64,000 nucleotides of DNA from Anoplopoma fimbria. Its lineage: Eukaryota > Chordata > Actinopteri > Perciformes > Anoplopomatidae. This document shows positions 34,261-44,821 of the stretch, piece after piece. The stretch spans positions 5,390,814-5,454,813 of the forward strand of contig NC_072452.1 of NCBI RefSeq assembly GCF_027596085.1, written 5' to 3'. How positions within the stretch are numbered: the first letter of the stretch is position 1; every line of letters begins with the position of its first letter. The notes below the pieces were generated by a model. The model was given only the letters and a program-made list of their open reading frames with translations. It had not been told where the DNA came from and ran no database searches. The translations under genes and the position numbers were made by a program.

Positions 34261-34943
34261 CATTCTCACGCCACTCTATGAAAGGACGGTAGGGATGAAT
34301 GTCTTACAGTCATTTCCAGTATCCGTTAATGTGTTCATCACAATAAAGTTGCAGCTGGTAAAGGTAGAGCTAATCTTAATTAATTTATAAACCTAATAAT
34401 TCAGCTGTATACTACTTAATAATACATCATAGTTCATGAGTTGATTAATATTTTGTTTTAAGAATCTGAATCTGCAAAGTAGCCAAATTGAAGTCCAACA
34501 TTTTACCCTAAAATGGAAATGTTTCAAAAAATTGAAGGTAATACATTTTTTTTATATTTCTCCATGATTCCAGACAATTACTTATGTATTTGAATTCATG
34601 ACATCTCTGAACACACCCATACTGAAAATCAAAGATTTTTACTTTATTAATTCCCAAGCTCAGGTCCCACATTTGTAATTTGTGTTTTTTATTTTATTTT
34701 GGATTAATCCTGTTCTCCTTCATCTGCCAGTCTGCTCCGTCAAACCAGCTGCTTGTCAGCAGCTTAACTATATCCCCTACCTCCACTCCCCTCAGCCTCT
34801 CCAGTCCTCTTCACCTCTCACCTGCTACGCCAGCCCTCTTCTTTTTTTGCCACTTATCCAGACAATATTTGGCTTACAAACTACCTACAGAGAACTTTTC
34901 ACCCACATCAAAGTGCGGCCCCACATTGGGCGCTAACATTTTT

Positions 34944-35178
34944 TGGGGCGGCTGTGGCACATGAGGTAGAGCGCTTGACTCACAACCACAAGGTTGGTGG
35001 TTCGAACCCCTCTACAGGCAACATGTTGAGTTGTCCTTGAGCGAGACACCTAACCCCAAAATTGCTCCCCGGGCGCTTCATTGCAGCCCACTGCTCCTCC
35101 GGGATGGGTCAAATGCAGAGAACCGAATTTCCCCATTGTGGGACTAATAAAGGCTTAATTATTATTATTATTATTATA
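34944..35178 (+). mobile_element. tRNA-derived SINE with (ATT)n tail
   Basis: The head GGGGCGGCTGTGGCACATGA carries TAGAGCGCTTGACTC and the B box GGTGGTTCGAACCCC, a very tRNA-like pair. The body includes CCCCATTGTGGGACTAATAA and the tail is (ATT)n. It differs from the 25331 family in its 3' part. Confidence 0.75.
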
Positions 35179-35189
35179 AAAGGCTTCTT

Positions 35190-36540
35190 CTGGTTGTCTG
35201 GAAGGGGACTCTGACATAGGATTAACAGTCGACAATACTGCCAAAAAGAAGAACCTCCGTCATGCCGGCTTTGCTTTTTCACACTGACCCAAACAGAGTG
35301 AAGGTAGGGGATGTAGTTGATCCACTCATAAGCAGCTGGTTGATGAAGGGGTATTGGACCTGGGGCACAAGAGCAGGATTAATCCGTGGTCAAAAAACGA
35401 CAAATGTGGGGCTTCCAGTGAGAAAAGCTCTAAATTAATAAAATAAAAATGTTTCATTTTCATAATGTATGTAGTCAGAGATGTCCTGCACACAAATGTA
35501 CGAGTGGTTGGAATAATGGAGACATTTATTTTTATAGCACCTCAAATATTCAAAAATATACCTTTGTCATGGTATACATGTGGGACTTGTGCTTTATGGG
35601 ATCTTTAAATTGATACAGTAACAATTTATTTGTTATCTGGCTTTGATCACAGTCTGATCCAGGGGGTCGCTAGCCTCGGTGTGCTTCTTCAGTGTCTTAT
35701 TGGGTGAGACACATCAGTTACAACCTTGGTCAAATAAATCGTCGGCTTTACAACACCCAGCACCGGCCTCGGTTACCAGTGCAGGCTCATCATTAGCCGG
35801 ATCAGTAGCTCTCTTGGGCAAGGTGGAAGCCTTTGCCAACTTCTCAGTAGTCTTAATTTTGTCCCTTACCCTGCGCCATACATCAAAGTAGAGATGCACC
35901 AATCAATCGGCTGCTGATCAAATCCGTCCGGTTATCGCCCGATCAGTTACATATTTCTTATTAATTGCTAGACAAATTTAGACATGTGTACCTCAACCAC
36001 ATTAGTATTTTGGGTTGCCACACAGCAGGACAGACAGCAACGTCACAGCCACAAACACACACACACATCATGGGTGCTTTGAGCGGCCAAAAAAGACGAA
36101 GGAGGAACCATATTTCAGCAATCATTTCTCACATTTGATATATCAAGTAAGACAAAATGATATTGCATTATATATTTAATACAATCAGAAATAAATTATA
36201 ATAGATCTCTCACGTCATCCCTTTTGATGCATGCATTAACAACTTAACTATATTATCATATTACAGAGAGGTTTATGACACAAAAAAAGGAAAAGAGCAG
36301 CAGCACCAAAGGAAGGAGAATTTGAGCGTGGACTGAATTGTCTCTTGCAATAATTTTGATCAGTTACAGCAAAGTAATACCATAATGCACAGCAGACAAC
36401 AGGGCAGATGGATTATTTTCTTGAAATATTATGACTTTATAAAACTTTAGTTTCTACTTTATTCACATAATATTACAACTTTTCAATTATATGTGGCACC
36501 TGGCACCTGAATTTAGTGTTTTCCTTTTCATAAGAAAATA
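35190..36540. other. No gene recognised
   Basis: Non-coding. AGAGATGCACCAATCAATCG at 35891 resembles the end of a fish hAT-type element, without a visible partner end. Confidence 0.4.
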
Positions 36541-36548
36541 CATCAACA

Positions 36549-37279
36549 CTGCTGTATAATCACACTGACCTCTTCAGAACTACACTGTATACACTGCTGT
36601 ATAATCACACTGACCTCTTCAGAACTACACTGTATACACTGCTGTATAATCACACTGACCTCTTCAGAACTACACTGTATACACTGCTGTATAATCACAC
36701 TGACCTCTTCAGAACTACACTGTATACACTGCTGTATAATCACACTGACCTCTTCAGAACTACACTGTATACACTGCTGTATAATCACACTGACCTCTTC
36801 AGAACTACACTGTATACACTGCTGTATAATCACACTGACCTCTTCAGAACTACACTGTATACACTGCTGTATAATCACACTGACCTCTTCAGAACTACAC
36901 TGTATAATCACACTGACCTCTTCAGAACTACACTGTAGACACTGCTGTATAATCACACTGACCTCTTCAGAACTACACTGTATACACTGCTGTATAATCA
37001 CACTGACCTCTTCAGAACTACACTGTATACACTGCTGTATAATCACACTGACCTCTTCAGAACTACACTGTTGTATAATCACACTGACCTCTTCAGAACT
37101 ACACTGTATACACTGCTGTATAATCACACTGACCTCTTCAGAACTACACTGTATACACTGCTGTATAATCACACTGACCTCTTCAGAACTACACTGTATA
37201 CACTGCTGTATAATCACACTGACCTCTTCAGAACTACACTGTATACACTGCTGTATAATCACACTGACCTCTTCAGAAC
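36549..37279 (+). repeat. 45-bp minisatellite, 17 units
   Basis: Nearly identical 45-bp units begin near ACACTGCTGTATAATCACAC and include GACCTCTTCAGAACTACACT. Two units are shortened, by about 9 and 12 bp. Since 45 and both deletions are multiples of 3, the array stays open on both strands. It gives 15-aa repeats (SSEEVSVIIQQCIQC on minus). There are no spacers, so it is not CRISPR, and there is no sign of a real gene. Confidence 0.95.
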
Positions 37280-37410
37280 CGTAGCAGACTGCAGCAGGTG
37301 AACACAGTCTTCTCATCTTCAGACATGGTGGAAGGTTCTGTTTCAAATGTCACAAAAATCATGAAAATTGGTAAAAGCTGCAGAAATCCTTCACATCTCC
37401 TGAAAACACA

Positions 37411-37783
37411 GAGCAGGGACACAGAGCAGGGACACCACAGAGCAGGACACAGAGCAGGGACACCACAGAGCAGGGACACCACAGAGCAGGACACAGAGCA
37501 GGGACACCACAGAGCAGGGACAGGGACACAGAGCAGGGACACCACAGAGCAGGGACACACAGACAGAGCAGGGGACACAGAGCAGGGACACCACAGAGCA
37601 GGGACACAGGACACAGAGAGCAGGGACACCACAGAGGACACAGAGCAGGACACAGAGCAGGACACAGAGCAGGACACAGAGCAGGGACACCACAGAGCAG
37701 GACACAGACAGGGACACCACAGAGCAGGGACACCACAGAGCAGGGACCCCACAGAGCAGGGACACCACAGAGCAGGGACTGGA
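37411..37783 (+). repeat. Minisatellite with CACAGAGCAGGGACAC unit
   Basis: Irregular 12-17 bp units built from ACAGAGCAGGGACACC, with many internal length variants. Purine-rich on the plus strand. Confidence 0.9.
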
Positions 37784-37800
37784 CCCCGGCAGGCGGGCAG

Positions 37801-37940
37801 GTTCTCCGGTGGTTCTCTCCGGTGGTTCTCGGTGGTTCTCTCCGGTGGTTCTCGGTGGTTCTCTTTGGTGGTTCTCCGGTGGTTCTCGGTGGTTCTCTCC
37901 GGTGGTTCTCGGTGGTTCTCTCCGGTGGGTTCTCCGGGTC
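37801..37940 (+). repeat. Minisatellite with GGTGGTTCTC unit
   Basis: Units alternate between GGTGGTTCTC and GGTGGTTCTCTCC over about 140 bp, directly after the previous array. Confidence 0.9.
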
Positions 37941-38165
37941 CAGCGCGTCGCCGTTCTCCAGACTGCTCTACACAACACTTCCTTGTTTCTGCACACGTGA
38001 CAGAAGTAACCAATCAGAAGCGAGCATGCCTGAGCCTGAGGTGGTGTATCAGTCGATGGTGAAAGCATGGAGACAGTGTGGTGACTAGTGAGGGATAAGC
38101 TTATGATGGATAATGTGTCAGAAAGCTCTGGCCAGCAACAAATGCAGAAAAGTGTTTATCATTTT
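37941..38165. other. Short unique block between arrays, CCAAT-box-like
   Basis: It contains CACACGTGAC (E-box) and GTAACCAATCAGAAGCGAGC (CCAAT box) at about 37990-38025. A related block, ACTAACCAATCAGAAGCTAG, occurs near 30590. No gene start is evident. Confidence 0.35.
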
Positions 38166-38490
38166 AGCAGTGGGACCTGGTTGGATAAGGATCTTCAGCA
38201 GTGGGACCTGGTTGGATAAGGATCTTCAGCAGTGGGACCTGGTTGGATAAGGATCTCCAGCAGTGGGACCTGGTTGGATAAGGATCTCCAGCAGTGGGAC
38301 CTGGTTTGATAAGGATCTTCAGCAGTGGGACCTGGTTGGATAAGGATCTTCAGCAGTGGGACCTGGTTGGATAAGGATCTCCAGCAGTGGGACCTGGTTG
38401 GATAAGGATCTTCAGCAGTGGGACCTGGTTGGATAAGGATCTTCAGCAGTGGGACCTGGTTGGATAAGGATCTCCAGCAGTGGGACCTGG
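38166..38490 (+). repeat. 31-bp minisatellite abutting L2 copy 3
   Basis: About 11 units contain GTGGGACCTGGTTGGATAAG, with GATCTTCAGCA or GATCTCCAGCA. The last unit ends at CCTGG, where L2 coding sequence (TAATTAGCAATTC) begins without a gap. Confidence 0.95.
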
Positions 38491-38621
38491 TAATTAGCAA
38501 TTCTTTATTAGAAATGATCAATCTGTCTTTACTAACGGGCCATGTACCACAGGCCTTCAAACTAGCTGTAATTAAACCTCTTCTTAAGAAACCCACTCTT
38601 GATCCAGAGGTGTTGGCTAAC

Positions 38622-39120
38622 TATAGACCTATATCTAACTATAGACCTATATCTAACTATAGACTATATCTATCTATAGACCTATATCTAACTATAGACC
38701 TATATCTAACTATAGACTATATCTAACTATAGACCTATATCTAACTATAGACCTATATCTAACTATAGACCTATATCTAACTATAGACTATATCTAACTA
38801 TAGACTATATCTAACTATAGACCTATATCTAACTATAGACCTATATCTAACCATAGACCTATATCTAACCTTAGACCTATATCTAACTATAGACCTATAT
38901 CTAACTATAGACCTATATCTAACTATAGACCTATATCTAACCATAGACCTATATCTAACCTTAGACCTATATCTAACTATAGACCTATATCTAACCTTAG
39001 ACCTATATCTAACCTTAGACCTATATCTAACCTTAGACCTATATCTAACTATAGACCTATATCTAACCTTAGACCTATATCTAACCTTAGACCTATATCT
39101 AACTATAGACCTATATCTAA
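38622..39120 (+). repeat. 18-bp NYRPIS minisatellite (array 3), inside the L2 reading frame
   Basis: About 28 units of CTAACTATAGACCTATAT (18 bp) or the 17-bp form lacking one C, with CTTAGA variants towards the right. The left border is VLANYRPISN and the right border is ISNLPFLSKILEK, so the array is inserted exactly at, and made of, the NYRPIS codons. 17-bp units break the frame. Confidence 0.95.
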
Positions 39121-40420
39121 CCTTCCGTTCCTCTCTAAGATCCTTGAGAAAGCAGTAGCAAATCAGCTGTGTGACTTTCTGCATAACAATAGTTTATTTG
39201 AGGATTTTCAGTCAGGATTTAGAGTGAATCATAGCACAGAAATGGCAGTGGTTAAAACTACCAATGACCTTCTAATAGCTTCAGACAAAGGACTTGTCTC
39301 TGTACTTGTATTGTTAGACCTTAGTGCTGCATTCGATGCCATTGACCATCAGATCTTATTACAGAGATTGGAGCATCTAATAGGCATTAAAGGAACCGCA
39401 CTTAGCTGGTTTAAGTCGTATTTATCAGACCAATCACAGTTTGTATATGTAAACAATGAAACCTCGATGAAAACCAAGGTCAGTCACGAAGTTCCACAAG
39501 GGTCTGTTCTTGGACCAATTTTATTCACCTTATATATGCTTCCCTTAGGGAATATTATCAGAAAACACTCAATACACTTTCATTGTTATGCAGATGATAC
39601 CCAGTTATATCTATCGATTAAGCCAGACGAAACTAACCAGTTCTCTAAACTTCAAGCATGTCTTACGGACATAAAAACCTGGATGACCTGTAACTTCTTG
39701 ATGTTAAACTCCGAAAAAGCGGAAGTTATTCTACTAGGCCCAGATCACCTTCGAAATCAATTATCTAACGATATAGTTTCTCTAGATGGCATTGCTCTTG
39801 CATCCAGCACTACCGTTAAGAACCTCGGAGTTATCTTTGATCAGGATCTGTCTTTTAACTCTTATATAAAACAGATCTCAAGGACAGCCTTTTTTCATTT
39901 ATGTAACATTTCGAAAATCAGGCAAATCCTGTCTCAAAGCGATGCAGAAAAACTAGTTCATGCATTTGTTACCTCTAGACTAGATTACTGTAACTCCTTA
40001 TTATCAGGCTGCTCTAATAAGTCTCTTAGATCTTTACAGTTGATCCAGAATGCTGCAGCACGTGTTCTAACAAAAACTAAGAAAAGAGATCATATTACTC
40101 CAGTATTAGCTTCTCTGCACTGGCTCCCTGTTAAATCAAGAATAGAATTTAAAATCCTTCTCCTCACCTACAAAGCTCTAACTGGCCAGGCATCGTCTTA
40201 TCTTAGAGTTCTATATTACCCAACTAGAGAGCTGCACTCAATCAATGCAGGGTTACTTGTGGTTCCTAGAGTATATAAAAGTAGGATGGGAGCCAGAGCC
40301 TTCAGTTATCAGGCTCCTCTTCTGTGGAACCAGGTTCCAGTTTCAGTCCGGGGAGCAGACACACTCACCACTTTTAAGAGAAGGCTTAAGACCTTCCTTT
40401 TTGATAGCGCTTATATTTAG
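39119..40420 (+). CDS. L2 reverse transcriptase, 5'-truncated ORF
   Basis: This is the RNA-dependent DNA polymerase of an L2-clade LINE, acting in target-primed reverse transcription. The open frame enters from the minisatellite (NLPFLSKILEKAVANQL). It shows DLSAAFDAIDHQILL (first catalytic Asp), VPQGSVLGPILF, HCYADDTQLYLS (YADD), MLNSEKAEVILLG and VKNLGVIFD. The C-terminal block is SRLDYCNSLLSGC, LHWLPVKSRIEFKILLLTYK and FKRRLKTFLFD. About 433 codons run without a stop, so this part is recent or well preserved. There is no proper start, since the upstream frame is destroyed by 17-bp repeat units and by truncation. Confidence 0.9.
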   Translation, partial: NLPFLSKILEKAVANQLCDFLHNNSLFEDFQSGFRVNHSTEMAVVKTTNDLLIASDKGLVSVLVLLDLSAAFDAIDHQILLQRLEHLIGIKGTALSWFKSYLSDQSQFVYVNNETSMKTKVSHEVPQGSVLGPILFTLYMLPLGNIIRKHSIHFHCYADDTQLYLSIKPDETNQFSKLQACLTDIKTWMTCNFLMLNSEKAEVILLGPDHLRNQLSNDIVSLDGIALASSTTVKNLGVIFDQDLSFNSYIKQISRTAFFHLCNISKIRQILSQSDAEKLVHAFVTSRLDYCNSLLSGCSNKSLRSLQLIQNAAARVLTKTKKRDHITPVLASLHWLPVKSRIEFKILLLTYKALTGQASSYLRVLYYPTRELHSINAGLLVVPRVYKSRMGARAFSYQAPLLWNQVPVSVRGADTLTTFKRRLKTFLFDSAYI

Positions 40421-41149
40421 GGCTGGTTCAGGTTTATAGTTAGGGCTGGTTCAGGTTCGCCTTGGTCCAGCTCCTAGATATGCTGCTATATGCCTAGACA
40501 GCCGGGAGACTACCTAGGATACACTGAGCTCCTCTCTCCTCTTCTCTCCCTCCTTCTTTATGTATTAATCTCCTATTTATGCACATTACTGATTTTGCTT
40601 TTTCCCCAGAGTCCTTGTGCTTTCTCTCCTCGCAGGTTCCCAGGAATCGGGGTTATATCTGGATTGTCATCGTGCCACCTGCTGAGGCCCTGCTGACACC
40701 CACTGCTACTACAACTATCATTATTAGTCACATTACTATTATTATTCCCTGTACTATTACGCTTATTGACTTTGCTTCTACCCTGGAGTCTTTGTGCTTT
40801 CTTGCAGGCTTCTATAAATCGTGGCTGTACCTGGACTGTGGTCGTGCATCCTGCTATGGCCCTGCTGACACCGACTGCTACTACCATTATTATTCTTAGT
40901 AACATTACTATTACTATTACCCGTACCATTATGCATATTAGCTTTGCTTCCACCCTGAAGCCCTTTTTGCTTTCTCGCTTTGCAGGTTTCCATGAATCGT
41001 TGTGGTACCTGGACCGTAGGTGCCTCCTGCTGTGAGCCGACTGACACCCACTGCTACTTCCATTATTATTATTGGTCACATTACTATTACTATTCCCTAT
41101 TTGGAGAAGGATCCCTCCTCTGTCGCTCTCCCAGAGGTTTATTCTTGTG

Positions 41150-41390
41150 CCGATGTGAGGGTTCCGGGACAGAGGAGGTGAGGGTCTAAGGACAGAGGAT
41201 GTGAGGATGTAAGGACAGAGGAGGTGAGGGTGTAAGGACAGAGGATGTGAGGGTCTAAGGACAGAGGATGTGAGGGTCTAAGGACAGAGGATGTGAGGAT
41301 GTAAGGACAGAGGATGTGAGGGTCTAAGGACAGAGGATGTGAGGGTCTAAGGACAGACGATGTGAGGGACTAAGGACAGAGGATGTCTCA
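41150..41390 (+). repeat. 21-bp tandem repeat in the L2 3' UTR
   Basis: About 10 units of the type TAAGGACAGAGGATGTGAGGG lie just before the L2 3' terminus. The other L2 copies have only one or two such units here (1770-1815, 3610-3670), so this is a local expansion of L2 3' UTR sequence. Confidence 0.85.
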
Positions 41391-41826
41391 TGTGTACAGA
41401 TTGTAAAGCCCTCTGAGGCAAATTTGTGATTCTGGGCTATACAAAATAAACTGAATTGAATTGTTTCTGAATTCACCATTGTCAAGAAAATAATTTAAGT
41501 CGAAATTCACCTCAAAAAAGGGCTGGAAATAAATAGAACAGTTAACAATTTTACATTGGCTATTGAATGCGGAAATATATATGAACATTTCTAAATCTAA
41601 GGGCGAAAGCACAGTTTGTAGGGAAACAGGAACCGGCAGACATCCCACCGGTCACTGTAGTCCGTGTCTGGAGGATGAGAGAGTAGATAACGGCCTGCTG
41701 CCATGCTGGAAACAAGAAAAACACAGAACGGGTTTCATCAGGTCAGGGTTGAATGCGTGATTGACAGGGTTAGAAAACAACCGGACCGCTTACAAGGCTG
41801 CATACAGAGAGCAGTGGTCCAGACGT

Positions 41827-41841
41827 CCGCTAGGAGGCAGT
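41827..41841 (+). promoter_or_regulatory. CTCF-like motif in promoter-like repeat
   Basis: CCGCTAGGAGGCAGT is close to the CTCF core. It lies in a block (41820-41960) ending in an AAGAAGAAGAAG-type run, which I recall as recurrent in fish genomes. Function is not shown. Confidence 0.3.
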
Positions 41842-42442
41842 AACACAACATGAAGGATGCCAGCTGCCCAAAAACTAACAAAGAAGAAGAAGCAGCAGCA
41901 ACAGCTAAGTTGCCACCAGAATCAGACTATAGCTAGTCTAACGTGAAACGGACATGGTGAGCAAAGCCTTATTCTATCGTTCGTCAACAGGAGATAATAT
42001 TGTCAAGAAATATAGGATATACAGTATATATATATATAATCTACCACTACTTGCTTGTGAGTAATTACAATGTATGTATAATGTAATTATATAGCATTTA
42101 TGGTCGCGACGGAAAGCTGCGTTTCGGCTGAGCGACTGGCCTTAATTTCTCTCTGTGATGTATTTAAAAAAGAGACTAGATTAAAACAAAAAAGGCTCAA
42201 AACATGCCACTGTATATGTAATGGTTCTACAATATATGAAGGTGTCACGTAATGAATGAAACTACGGAAAAAATGTCACGATACTCTACATGCACCTGTG
42301 AGATGCACCTGCAGTCAGTCGCCGGCCGAAATTGACGTTTTAAACGTTATTTCTATTTAAATGTTTTTTTTTTTTTAAAGATACATCTGTATTATGAATC
42401 TGACTGACTGGCTAGCTAACCTTTCTCGCAATTTTAAGGTCA

Positions 42443-42981
42443 ATGCTCTGTAGCCAGCACTTTCAGCCGGAGGATTTTGACCGGACAGGCCAAAATGTCA
42501 GGCTCAGGGATGGAACTAAACCATCTGTGTTCAGTTTCTCAACACATCTCAAAAGATTATTAATTAATTAATTAATTATTAATTACTCTGTGCTATCTGC
42601 ATTTCAGATCTTCCATTAGCTTCCATTATGACTCTGAAGAACAAAGGAGGGCTGATGATTCCTTCAGAGGGGACAGTGAAGGTGGTCAGGTCAGCAGAGC
42701 GGTTCATTCGCCAGCGTGCATCAGGGCAAGCTGTCAGTGTGTCTGTGGTCAAGCAGTTTGTCCGGGCTGACATCTGGACAGATGATGTGTTTCTCCTCAA
42801 GGAGCACATTCAGGACACACAATTTGGCATTGAAAACCACCACTTTGCACTGTTGTCCTTGGTTGTGTCTGTATTTCACAAGATCAGGCTGCACCACATT
42901 GCAAAACTGAGCACGCTGCAATTACAGACTGGCAACAGTCGAAAAAAGCTCAGCAAGACAATACTTTTTAAAGGGTTCTAG
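42443..42981 (+). pseudogene. THAP-domain / P-element-like transposase relic
   Basis: 42443-42560 reads SMLCSQHFQPEDFDRTGQ, then VRLRDGTKPSVFSF. This is the second half of a THAP zinc finger (C-x2-H plus the closing proline region). After an AT-rich intron-like gap, a second block at 42608-42981 gives NKGGLMIPSEGTVKVVRSAE and RFIRQRASGQ, resembling C-terminal parts of P-element/THAP9-type transposases. The first half of the THAP domain is missing and no clean donor follows the first block. It is either a degraded transposon or a decayed domesticated gene. It is probably not functional. Confidence 0.55.
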
Positions 42982-42989
42982 CCTAGATT

Positions 42990-43620
42990 CAATTATTATA
43001 TTATATCATATATTGTGTGAAATTATATATTGTGTCAATTGCACTGCATAGATGTGAAAATGTTATGAGAATGATTGTATATTATGTCAAATTGTACAAA
43101 TGTACAAATATATATATATATATTATATAATATGAATATATACCTATACTTAAAATATATTATATTGTTTCACATATTATATATATCATATATATGTTAT
43201 TCCATTGCACATTATACTGAGTCATTATATTATATATATGCTATGTTATTTATATTACAGTTCAACTATTGAGATGTGTATGTATATATTGAGATGTGTA
43301 TATTTTTACTGCTATAGAAATATATAGCTTTTTTTGGTAATGTTGATTTGTGAAATAAATGTGTATTGCCAATTGCACTGTTCAAGGTTTCTTAATGCAC
43401 ATACTTGAAAAGGAACTATTAAACTATGAAAAACACACTGACTGCCAGTTTCTCACTATTTGATGTATGCTCTTTCTCTTAATGATGGTCAATACGTAGT
43501 AACTAAAGAAGCACTATTTCGATAGTTTATAGATCTTCTCAGTATTTTCAAAGTGCACGGGCTGTGCAAGAAAAGTGAGCGTTTATCATAGACCCATGCA
43601 CATGTATGACTGGCGATTTA
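42990..43620. other. AT-rich sequence, no gene recognised
   Basis: Long TATA-rich stretches (43090-43260), then plain AT-rich DNA. Confidence 0.5.
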
Positions 43621-43621
43621 A

Positions 43622-43876
43622 CTAGCGAGATTCAAAGTAACGTAGAGGCAAATCTTTTTCACACACTTCACGTAGAGCATAAACCCTTGAATACTCCATG
43701 AAATTGGTTGCGAAATGTAAAAGGTTATCGTGATTTTTATCCAGATAAACCGCAGCTCCTGGCAACTTGCGCTTGTTTGACACGTCTGACAGCTCTCTGG
43801 CTTCAGAAAGCTCCCGTACCAATATGGCGGCGCCGCGTTTGGTCGAGGCAACGGGCTGAAGCAGTGAAGGAGGCGT
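43622..43876 (-). other. Open frame of unknown nature next to the assembly gap
   Basis: 84 minus-strand codons run from the gap to a stop at 43622, including AAVYLDKNHDNLLHFATNF and VREVCEKDLP-like residues. I do not recognise it, and it does not look like the USP sequence on the other side of the gap. The plus strand carries AATATGGCGGC (43821-43831), a YY1-type motif in GC-rich DNA. The piece could be a promoter/first-exon region joined here by scaffolding. Confidence 0.3.
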
Positions 43877-43976
43877 NNNNNNNNNNNNNNNNNNNNNNNN
43901 NNNNNNNNNNNNNNNNNNNNNNNNNNNNNNNNNNNNNNNNNNNNNNNNNNNNNNNNNNNNNNNNNNNNNNNNNNNN
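43877..43976. other. Assembly gap (100 N)
   Basis: Exactly 100 N, a placeholder for a gap of unknown size. It interrupts the catalytic exon of the USP37-like gene. Confidence 0.99.
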
Positions 43977-44319
43977 GAACTCCACACCGCCTCCTGGCTG
44001 CTGAAGTCTCTGATGAAGTCCGCCAACGTGAGCAGACTCTGGAGGCTGGAGTTCATGTAGCAGTTCTGGGCTGGGTTTGGAAACCTAAAACAAACACAAC
44101 ACGTGTCAACATCAGAAAACATTCAGAAAAAGACATAAATAACAGGTATGAGACCAGTTTGGATAGCTGGTCTCGGACCATTTCCAAGCAACTTTGTTTT
44201 GTTGCGTCTGCGTGTTTCTGAGCAGATTTACTCACCCGAGCTGGTCCTGCTGATCTACGAGGCTCTGATGGAAGAACTGCATCATGTCACCATAACTGAA
44301 GTGACGCATTTTTGCACTG

Positions 44320-44660
44320 AAAAAAGAGACACACACAAACACACAGTCAATAACCATGACAGGCATGAAGCTGTGAAAGTCACATATTCAGGTCATAAAA
44401 CCGTCATGGATGTATTAACAGAACTTATACAGTGAGTGTGTTTCAAAGGCAAATATCTCCCAGGAAACACCTGAAATATATATCACCCTCTTCTTCTGCT
44501 ATGGTTTAATGGTAACAGAGTTATTTGATCACAAAGTCACTCAACAATTGAGCCAATAATAAACCAAGGTCTGTCCTAAAGCATTTATCAGTCTGAGTCT
44601 CGGGAAGAGGCAACAACAGTCAGAAAAACTTTTTTTGTGGAACTTATTTTGTGGGGAATT
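44320..44660 (-). other. Intron of the USP37-like gene, 3' of the L1
   Basis: No exon or repeat recognised between the exon at 44236-44316 and the L1 target duplication. Confidence 0.5.
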
Positions 44661-44821
44661 CTTGTTTAGGCGTCTTTTTTTTTTTTTTAAACTTTTTATT
44701 TTGGATTTTGAATTTTGGACAGAAAGAAATAAAGGAAAAAAAAGGAAAAACATACAACATACTCATGGGTGTAACAGTATAGGGTCACATTCTTCTCAAT
44801 ACATCGAAGTACAGTGTCATA

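Larger units (their letters stand above)
38491..41465 (+). mobile_element. L2-clade LINE copy 3, sense, 5'-truncated, with internal minisatellite
   Basis: It starts inside the RT fingers region (ISNSLLEMINLSLLTGHVPQ) and continues with LLKKPTLDPEVLANYRPISN. It then has about 28 extra NYRPIS repeats, the rest of the RT to 40420, a 1-kb 3' UTR and an (AATTG)n tail at 41451-41465. The RT motifs and 3' tail fit the teleost L2/Maui type. The endonuclease domain and 5' end are absent, so it cannot move on its own. Confidence 0.9.

Noticed and set aside
36549..37279. Regular repeat array that might suggest CRISPR
   Set aside because: Units are directly adjacent with no unique spacers, in vertebrate nuclear DNA with no cas genes.
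36543..37346. 267-aa minus-strand ORF made of 15-aa repeats
   Set aside because: It is a by-product of the 45-bp minisatellite, whose unit is a multiple of 3. The opposite strand is equally open, and there is no domain or splice context.
37273..38068. Long ORFs on both strands rich in Cys/Pro/Leu or Gly/Arg/His
   Set aside because: They lie over two minisatellites. Composition is dictated by the repeat, and all frames look alike.
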